Origin: Antarcticimicrobium sp.
GTDB lineage: Bacteria > Pseudomonadota > Alphaproteobacteria > Rhodobacterales > Rhodobacteraceae
Reading direction: 5' to 3'
Length of the DNA stretch: 64,000 bases
NCBI RefSeq assembly: GCF_029212575.1
Contig: NZ_JARGPK010000081.1
Coordinates: 43,691 to 107,690 of the forward strand
The position numbers were made by a program, and so were the translations under genes. Each line of letters opens with the position of its first letter. The first letter of the stretch is position 1. The notes beneath the pieces were generated by a model. That model had not been told where the DNA came from. It searched no databases and was given only the letters and a program-made list of their open reading frames with translations. Below, piece after piece: positions 58,370 to 64,000 of the stretch.

Positions 58370-59317
58370 GTGAAACACGAACTGGTCATCGACAGCCTGA
58401 ACGACGCAACCGACCGCATCCGGGTCCTCACCCTGCGCCCGGGCGACGGCGGCCGGTTGCCCGCCCATACCGCCGGTGCCCATCTGGATTTCGACCTTGG
58501 CACGCTCGGCACCCGGTCCTATTCGCTGATCGACTGGCCGGGCGACGCGCGCCCCGCCACCACCTGGCGCGTCGCGGTTCAGCGCGAGGACGGCGGTCAG
58601 GGCGGCTCCATGCAAATGCACAGGTTTCAGCCCGGTGAGCGCATTGCTGCGGCCGGACCGGCCAATGATTTCGAACTGGGCGATCATCCCGGCCCGGCCC
58701 TGTTGCTGGCCGGCGGCATCGGTATCACACCGCTGATCTCCATGGCCACCGCGCTCGCCGCCGCCGGACGCCCCTTTGTGCTGCATTATGCCGCCCGGTC
58801 GCGCGGGGTGATGGGCTTTGCCGGTGCGCTGACCGAGGCGTTCGGGGAAAACGTCACCTTTCATTTCGATGACGAGGCCCCGCTCGACCTTGCCGCGCTG
58901 TTCGCCGGGGTCGATCCGGCCACCCATCTCTATGTCTGCGGCCCCAAACCGATGATCGAGGCCGCGCGCGCCGCCGCCAATGCCGCCGGCCTGCCCGATG
59001 CGCAGATCCATTTCGAGCTTTTTGCCTCGCCGCAGCCGCAGGAGGGCGATAGCGCCTTTGAGGTCGAGGTCGCCTCGACCGGACAGGTGTTCACCATCCC
59101 GCCCGGCCGCTCCATCATCGAGGTGCTGGAGGAAGGCGGGCTCGACCTGATCCATGATTGCCAGCGCGGCGATTGCGGCATCTGCCAGACCGAGGTGCTG
59201 GAGGGCACGCCGGACCACCGGGATGTGGTATTGTCAGACAGCGAAAAGGCCGAGGGCAAACTGATGCAGATCTGCGTCAGCCGCGCCAAATCGGCCAAAC
59301 TGGTCCTCGATCTCTAG
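58370..59317 (+). CDS. PDR/VanB-type oxygenase reductase with C-terminal [2Fe-2S] ferredoxin domain
   Basis: A 315-residue electron-transfer protein. The flavin domain has TRSYSLIDWPGD, the NAD domain AGGIGITPLISMATAL and YVCGPKPMIEAA, and the C-terminal plant-type ferredoxin domain the ligands in HDCQRGDCGICQTEVLEG and a final Cys in LMQICVSRA. This order (flavin, NAD, ferredoxin) is that of phthalate dioxygenase reductase and VanB. The GTG at 58370 is preferred because CAGGGAG lies 8-9 nt upstream. The ATG at 58334 lies inside the operator, upstream of the expected transcription start. Confidence 0.9.
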   Translation: MKHELVIDSLNDATDRIRVLTLRPGDGGRLPAHTAGAHLDFDLGTLGTRSYSLIDWPGDARPATTWRVAVQREDGGQGGSMQMHRFQPGERIAAAGPANDFELGDHPGPALLLAGGIGITPLISMATALAAAGRPFVLHYAARSRGVMGFAGALTEAFGENVTFHFDDEAPLDLAALFAGVDPATHLYVCGPKPMIEAARAAANAAGLPDAQIHFELFASPQPQEGDSAFEVEVASTGQVFTIPPGRSIIEVLEEGGLDLIHDCQRGDCGICQTEVLEGTPDHRDVVLSDSEKAEGKLMQICVSRAKSAKLVLDL

Positions 59318-59331
59318 GGAAGGAGCCCGCC

Positions 59332-60684
59332 ATGCCAGCCGCCAAGCCAGCCTATACCGTCGATACCGTGACCGACCTCGTACAGCCGCACCAGGTTCAC
59401 CGCGATGTCTATACCGATCCGGATGTGTTTCGGCTGGAGATGAAGCATCTCTTTGCCAATGCATGGGTTTTTGTCGGGCATGACAGCCAGACGCCGAACA
59501 AGGGCGATTATTATACCACCCAGATCGGCGATCAGCCGGTGATCCAGGTGCGCCATACCAATGGCGAGATCTGCGTGCTCTACAACCGCTGCCCGCACAA
59601 GGGCACCAAGATCGCCATCGACCGGACCGGCAACACCGGCAAGTTCTTTCGCTGCCCCTATCACGCCTGGTCGTTCAAGACCGACGGCTGCCTCTTGGCG
59701 ATCCCGCTGAAAAAGGGATACGAGGGCACCGGGCTGGACAAGACCGAGAACGGCCAGGGGATGAAGGCTGTTGGCGCGGTAAGGAATTACCGCGGCTTCA
59801 TCTTTGCCCGGCTGGCGGATGAGGGCATCAGTTTCGAGGACTACTTCGGCGCCAGCCTGTCCTCGCTCGACAACATGGTCGATCGCTCCCCCGCCGGGCG
59901 GCTGGAGGTGGCCGGGCCGCCGCTGCGCTACATGCACCAGTGCAACTGGAAAATGCTGGTCGAGAACCAGACCGACACCTGCCACCCGATGGTGGCGCAT
60001 GAATCCAGTGCCGGCACGGCGGTCAAGATATTCGAGGACATGGACTGGCCCGAGGACAAGCCCAAGCCGATGGCGATGGAGATCATCGCGCCCTTCATGA
60101 GCCCCTATGAGTTCTTCGAGAACATGGGCATCCGCACCTGGCCCAACGGCCACGGGCACACCGGCGTGCATCATTCGATCCATTCCGACTACTCGGCCAT
60201 CCCCGGCTATCTCGAGCAGATGGTCGAAGCCTATGGCGAGGACAAGGCGAAAGAGATCCTGGGCGAGAACAGGCACAACACCGTCTATTTCCCCAACATC
60301 ATGATCAAGGGACCGATCCAGCAGCTGCGTAATTTCATCCCGCTGGGGCCCGACAAGACGCTGGTGGAAAGCTATATCTACCGGCTGGTCGATGCTCCCG
60401 ATCAACTGCTGGCGCGCACCGCCATGTACAACCGGCTGATCAACGCGCCGACCTCGATGGTGGGTCACGACGATCTGGAGATGTACGAGCGCGCGCAGGA
60501 GGGGCTGGCCGCCGACGGCATGGAATGGGTGAACGTGCAGCGCCTCTACGAGGAGGGCGAGGATTTCGATCACGAAGCGGTCGAGAACGGCACCACCGAA
60601 CGGCAGATGCGCAACCAGTTCAACGCCTGGGTCAAGTTCATGTCGCCCCAGCCCGCAACCGACAAGGCGGAGGCCGCAGAATGA
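59332..60684 (+). CDS. Rieske aromatic-ring-hydroxylating oxygenase, alpha subunit
   Basis: A 450-residue catalytic subunit. The Rieske cluster ligands are CPHKGTKIA and, 18 residues later, FRCPYHAWSF (about residues 88-113). The mononuclear iron site is in NQTDTCHPMVAHES (Asp, His, His pattern). The size and the separate beta gene indicate a dioxygenase- or salicylate-hydroxylase-like alpha-beta enzyme. The aromatic substrate cannot be read. The ATG follows GGGAAGGAGCCCGCC, 12 bp after the reductase stop. Confidence 0.93.
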   Translation: MPAAKPAYTVDTVTDLVQPHQVHRDVYTDPDVFRLEMKHLFANAWVFVGHDSQTPNKGDYYTTQIGDQPVIQVRHTNGEICVLYNRCPHKGTKIAIDRTGNTGKFFRCPYHAWSFKTDGCLLAIPLKKGYEGTGLDKTENGQGMKAVGAVRNYRGFIFARLADEGISFEDYFGASLSSLDNMVDRSPAGRLEVAGPPLRYMHQCNWKMLVENQTDTCHPMVAHESSAGTAVKIFEDMDWPEDKPKPMAMEIIAPFMSPYEFFENMGIRTWPNGHGHTGVHHSIHSDYSAIPGYLEQMVEAYGEDKAKEILGENRHNTVYFPNIMIKGPIQQLRNFIPLGPDKTLVESYIYRLVDAPDQLLARTAMYNRLINAPTSMVGHDDLEMYERAQEGLAADGMEWVNVQRLYEEGEDFDHEAVENGTTERQMRNQFNAWVKFMSPQPATDKAEAAE

Positions 60685-61163
60685 GCTTTCCTTCCCGCGA
60701 CGACCTGATCGATTTCATCTATGACGAGGCCCGCATGCTGGACGAAGGCCGCTTTTCCGAGTGGCTGGAGTTGTGGATGCCCGAGGGAATCTATTGGATG
60801 CCGCTCGATTACAAGCAGACCGACCCGGATTGCGTGACCTCGCTGCTTTACGAGGATCAGTTCATGCTGCGCCTGCGGGTGGAGCGTCTGAACGGCGCAC
60901 GCACCTTCAGCCAGAAACCGAAAAGCCGCTGTCACCACGTGATCCAGCGCCCCTTCGTCGATGTGATGGACGCAGAGGCCAACCGCTATGTCACCAACAC
61001 CAGCATGCATTACGTGGAAACCCGACTGGACGACCAGTTTCTGCTGGCGATCACCGCCACGCATGAGCTTTGCGTCGAGGGTGGCAAGATCCGCATCGCC
61101 AACAAGCGGGTCGATCTGCTGAACTCCGACGCCGCCTTTGGCAACATCCAGTTGCTGCCATGA
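60681..61163 (+). CDS. Aromatic-ring-hydroxylating oxygenase, beta subunit
   Basis: A 160-residue small subunit of the SnoaL/NTF2-like fold. Conserved segments are the acidic start (DDLIDFIYDEARMLDEGRFS), WLELWMPEGIYWMP and, in the C-terminal half, KRVDLLNSDAAFGNIQLLP. It is structural in known dioxygenases. The start overlaps the alpha stop (ATGA), and the stop overlaps the ligase start by 4 bp. Confidence 0.92.
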   Translation: MSFPSRDDLIDFIYDEARMLDEGRFSEWLELWMPEGIYWMPLDYKQTDPDCVTSLLYEDQFMLRLRVERLNGARTFSQKPKSRCHHVIQRPFVDVMDAEANRYVTNTSMHYVETRLDDQFLLAITATHELCVEGGKIRIANKRVDLLNSDAAFGNIQLLP

Positions 61164-62782
61164 GGCTGGGCGATTTCGACAGCATCTATGGCGCCTTCGC
61201 CGCCGCCGCCCGCCGCTGGCCGGAGCGGCCGATGCTGAACGTGCTGGAGGGAACCGCGCGGATCTATGACATCGACGCGGGCGAGATCCCCTATGGCGAG
61301 GCGCTGGCACGGGTCAATGCGCTGGCGTTGGGATTTGCCGTCGCCGGTTATGGTCCGGGCATGCGGGTGGCGCTGCTGCTGGAGAACCGCCCCGTGTTCT
61401 TCCTGACCTGGCTGGCGCTCAACCGGCTCGGCGCCTCGGTGGTGCCGGTCAACCCCGACCTGCGCGCGGCGGAGCTTGAGTATCTCATCGGTCATGCCGA
61501 ACCGGCCCTGATCGTGGCGATCCCGGCACGGGCGGAAGAATTGCGCGCCGCCGCAAGGGCCGCCGGTATCACCCTGTCGGTCATCGCCCCGGACGAGGCA
61601 CCCCCTGCCCCGCGTCCCGGCGCGGAGGTGGCGGATCTGGCCGAGGGACCCGCGCGCGAGGCGGCGGTGCTCTATACCTCGGGCACCACCGGCCAGCCCA
61701 AGGGCTGCGTGTTGTCCAACGCCTATTTCTTCGAATCCGGCGACTGGTACGCGAATCTCGGCGGGATTGCCGCGCTCACCGAGGACGGCGAGCGGATGAT
61801 CACCCCGCTGCCGATCTTTCACATGAACGCGATGGCCTGTTCCTTTACCGTGATGATCGCCGTGGGCGGCTGCCTGACCGCGGTTGACCGGTTCCACCCG
61901 CGCAGCTGGTGGGACGACGTGCGCGACGCCCGCGCCACCTGCCTGCATTATCTCGGCGTGATGCCCTCGATGCTGATGGGCGCGCCGGAAAGTGCCGCCG
62001 ACCGCGCCCATTCGGTGCGCTTCGGTTTCGGTGCCGGGGTCGATCCCAAGCTGCAGGCCGATTTCGAGGCGCGCTTTGGCTTTCCGCTGGTCGAGGCCTG
62101 GGCGATGACCGAGACCGGCGCCGGTGCCGCCATCTCCGCCCATACCGAGGACCGGCTGGTGGGTCAGGCCTGCCTTGGCCGGCCGACCGACGCGGTGCAG
62201 ATCCGCATTACCGATGACACCGGCGCCGATGTGCCGCTGGGTGACCCGGGCGAGTTGCTGATCCGGCGCAGCGGCGCAAACCCGCGCCTTGGCTTTTTCA
62301 CCTGCTATTACAAGAACCCGCAAGCCACCGCCGAGGCCTGGGAGGGGGAGTATTTCCACACCGGCGACATCGTGCGGCAGGACGCGGACGGCAACATGTT
62401 CTTTGTCGACCGCAAGAAAAACGTGATCCGCCGCTCGGGCGAGAATATCGCGGCGGTCGAGGTGGAATCGGTGCTGATGCGCCATCCCGACATCACCGCC
62501 GCCGGGGTTGCCCCGGTGCCCGACCCGCTGCGCGGGGACGAGGTGTTTGCCTGCCTCACCGTCGCCGATCCCGCGCCGGAAAAGGCGCAGGAGATCGCCC
62601 GCTGGGCGCTGACCCAGATGGCCTATTACAAGGTTCCGGGATACATCGCCTTTGTCGATGCCCTGCCGCTCACCGCGACGCAGAAGATCCAGCGCGCGGC
62701 GCTGAAAACACTCGCCGCCGATCTGCTGGCGGCGGGCAAGGCGCATGACACCACCGCGCTGAAGACACGGCAGGTGGCCTGA
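61160..62782 (+). CDS. AMP-forming acyl/aryl-CoA ligase
   Basis: A 540-residue ANL-superfamily enzyme. The P-loop is AAVLYTSGTTGQPKGCVLSN, the A5 region EAWAMTETGAG, the A7 Asp in YFHTGDIVRQDADG, the hinge FFVDRKKNVIRRSGENIA, and the catalytic Lys in LTATQKIQRAAL. It activates a carboxylic acid, probably the oxygenase substrate or product, as its CoA ester. Coupled to its neighbours by 4-bp and 1-bp overlaps. Confidence 0.93.
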   Translation: MRLGDFDSIYGAFAAAARRWPERPMLNVLEGTARIYDIDAGEIPYGEALARVNALALGFAVAGYGPGMRVALLLENRPVFFLTWLALNRLGASVVPVNPDLRAAELEYLIGHAEPALIVAIPARAEELRAAARAAGITLSVIAPDEAPPAPRPGAEVADLAEGPAREAAVLYTSGTTGQPKGCVLSNAYFFESGDWYANLGGIAALTEDGERMITPLPIFHMNAMACSFTVMIAVGGCLTAVDRFHPRSWWDDVRDARATCLHYLGVMPSMLMGAPESAADRAHSVRFGFGAGVDPKLQADFEARFGFPLVEAWAMTETGAGAAISAHTEDRLVGQACLGRPTDAVQIRITDDTGADVPLGDPGELLIRRSGANPRLGFFTCYYKNPQATAEAWEGEYFHTGDIVRQDADGNMFFVDRKKNVIRRSGENIAAVEVESVLMRHPDITAAGVAPVPDPLRGDEVFACLTVADPAPEKAQEIARWALTQMAYYKVPGYIAFVDALPLTATQKIQRAALKTLAADLLAAGKAHDTTALKTRQVA

Positions 62783-63951
62783 TGGCAAAACGGCAGGGCT
62801 ATGACGGGGTGGTTGTCGCGGCGCCGGTCTCGGTGCCCTACGAACGCTATTCCATCGAAACCGCGCATTGGTGGATCGCCCGCGCCCTGCGCGGCAGCCT
62901 TCAGGCGGCGGGGTTGAAACCGGCGGAGATCGACGGGTTCACCGTCTCCAGCTTCACGCTCTTTCCCGACACCGCCGTGGGGCTGACCCAGCATCTGGGG
63001 CTTTGCCCACGCTGGCTCGATCACATCCCGATGGGCGGGGCCAGCGGCGTGATCGCCCTGCGCCGGGCCGCCCGCGCGGTGCAGGCGGGGGATGCCGATA
63101 TCGTCGCCTGCGTTGCCGGCGACACCAACCACATCGACAGTTTCCGTAGCCTTCTGTCCAGCTTTTCACGCTTTGCCTCCGATGCCTCCTACCCCTATGG
63201 CTATGGCGGGCCGAACGCGAATTTCGCCCTTTTGACAGACCGTTACATGCAAGATTTTAACGCAACGCGTGAGGATTTCGGCCGCATCTGCGTGGCACAG
63301 CGCGACAATGCGCTGCGCAATCCGAATGCGGTGATGAAAAAGCCGCTGACGCTAGACGACTATCTGAACGCCCGCCCCATCGCCGACCCCATCGCGCTCT
63401 ATGATTGCGTGATGCCCTGCGCGGGCGCCGAGGCGTTCCTTGTCATGCGCGAGGACGAGGCAACCCGCCGCAACCTCCCCTTTGCCCGCATCAAGGGCAC
63501 GATCGAGCGCCACAACGCCCATGCCAGCGACCCGATCCAGCTGCGCGGCGGCTGGACGCTGGACGTGGACGATCTTTACGACATGGCCGGCTGTGCCCCC
63601 ACCGATATGGATCTGGTGCAGACCTATGATGATTACCCCGTCATCTCGATGATGCAGATCGAGGATCTGGGGTTTTGCGAGAAAGGCGGCGCGCCGGAGT
63701 TCCTGCGCAATCGCGACATGACCGTGACCGGCGATTTTCCCCATAACACCAATGGCGGTCAGCTTTCCGCCGGTCAGGCCGGTGCGGCGGGCGGCTTCAT
63801 CGGATTGGTCGAGGCGATCCGGCAGGTTACTGGCATGGCCGAGGGCACGCAGGTGGCGGATGCGCGGCGCGCCCTCGTCTCCGGTTTCGGCATGATCAAC
63901 TACGATCGCGGCGTCTGCTCCAGCGCCGCCATCCTGGAGGGCGCCGCATGA
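62782..63951 (+). CDS. Thiolase-fold (SCP-x/Ltp-type) protein lacking thiolase catalytic residues
   Basis: A 389-residue protein aligned with SCP-x thiolases/lipid-transfer proteins along its length (e.g. GLKPAEIDGFTVSSF, VQAGDADIVACVAGD, QTYDDYPVISMMQIEDLGFC, NTNGGQLSAGQAG). The nucleophile region reads PMGGASGVIALRR, with Gly where thiolases have Cys. The usual GHP(I/L)GAT His segment reads AGQAGAAGG. It is therefore unlikely to be a thiolase. Ltp2-type steroid retro-aldolases share these losses and work with a DUF35 partner; a similar C-C cleavage role is proposed here. The next gene begins in the 4-bp overlap. Confidence 0.85.
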   Translation: MAKRQGYDGVVVAAPVSVPYERYSIETAHWWIARALRGSLQAAGLKPAEIDGFTVSSFTLFPDTAVGLTQHLGLCPRWLDHIPMGGASGVIALRRAARAVQAGDADIVACVAGDTNHIDSFRSLLSSFSRFASDASYPYGYGGPNANFALLTDRYMQDFNATREDFGRICVAQRDNALRNPNAVMKKPLTLDDYLNARPIADPIALYDCVMPCAGAEAFLVMREDEATRRNLPFARIKGTIERHNAHASDPIQLRGGWTLDVDDLYDMAGCAPTDMDLVQTYDDYPVISMMQIEDLGFCEKGGAPEFLRNRDMTVTGDFPHNTNGGQLSAGQAGAAGGFIGLVEAIRQVTGMAEGTQVADARRALVSGFGMINYDRGVCSSAAILEGAA

Positions 63952-64000
63952 CCGATCCGTTGCAACCGCCCCCGAAGAAGAACCCGCAGAAACGAACGGT
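63948..64000 (+). CDS. Start of next gene (3' truncated), possible DUF35/OB-fold partner
   Basis: Only 17 complete codons are visible, starting MTDPLQPPPKKNPQKRT. The ATG overlaps the thiolase-like gene's stop (ATGA), showing coupling. The product cannot be recognised from this much. A zinc-ribbon/OB-fold (DUF35) protein is expected by analogy with other SCP-x/Ltp gene pairs but is not shown by the sequence. Confidence 0.5.
   Translation, partial: MTDPLQPPPKKNPQKRT

Overview
The window is a 64 kb piece of a GC-rich alphaproteobacterial chromosome, almost certainly from the family Rhodobacteraceae (roseobacter group). Supporting signs are the CtrA/SciP pair, the LpxI-type lipid A branch, a GAAC-N7-GAAC (alphaproteobacterial LexA-type) repeat cluster, Hint/RTX proteins, TRAP transporters and paired dimethylglycine/sarcosine dehydrogenase-like proteins. 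No rRNA, tRNA, CRISPR array, insertion sequence or prophage gene was seen. Almost all of the sequence is ordinary, tightly packed chromosomal coding DNA.

Layout. 1-8000: the end of gluQRS, hisI, an IscU-like scaffold, marC, a small self-contained unit for a 40-residue membrane protein with LexA-like repeats upstream and a terminator downstream, then recG-ligA, ctrA and sciP. 8135-9280: mnmA. 9284-21369 (minus strand): the envelope superoperon, in transcription order pyrH, frr, uppS, cdsA, dxr, rseP, a 42-residue membrane protein, bamA, ompH/skp, fabZ, lpxA, lpxI, lpxB. lpxD is absent from this locus. 21486-22361: miaA. 22440-29755: an AraC-family regulator and a four-gene family-5 peptide/opine-type ABC transporter with a fused double ATPase. 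29801-34535: an unrecognised secreted protein, a di-heme peroxidase, a lytic transglycosylase, ssb, and a CBS-domain site-2 protease. 34563-42000: aroK-aroB facing a 49-residue membrane protein, a 508-residue exported protein, xerD, a CorC/CNNM-type protein and a BT1-like transporter.

42067-53151: accessory region with a type I-secretion-style RTX protein, two divergent FAD/GcvT demethylase-like dehydrogenases, a MobA/MocA-like nucleotidyltransferase, an RTX-Hint protein and about 1 kb without a convincing gene. 53152-64000: a catabolic island with two MarR regulators, a TRAP transporter and a 2-hydroxyacid dehydrogenase, then a Rieske oxygenase system (reductase, alpha, beta), an acyl-CoA ligase and a thiolase-fold protein that lacks the thiolase catalytic residues. 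The window ends in the first codons of the next gene.

How it fits together. The envelope block couples phospholipid (CdsA), isoprenoid (Dxr, UppS), outer-membrane protein (BamA, Skp, RseP) and lipid A (FabZ, LpxA, LpxI, LpxB) biosynthesis. The right-hand island looks like import, ring hydroxylation, CoA activation and carbon-carbon cleavage of an aromatic carboxylate, under MarR control. The most interesting points are the putative SOS-controlled small membrane protein at 1903-2325, the degenerate thiolase that may be a retro-aldolase, and an operator lying exactly between the -35 and -10 of the oxygenase promoter. No wholly new system is evident.
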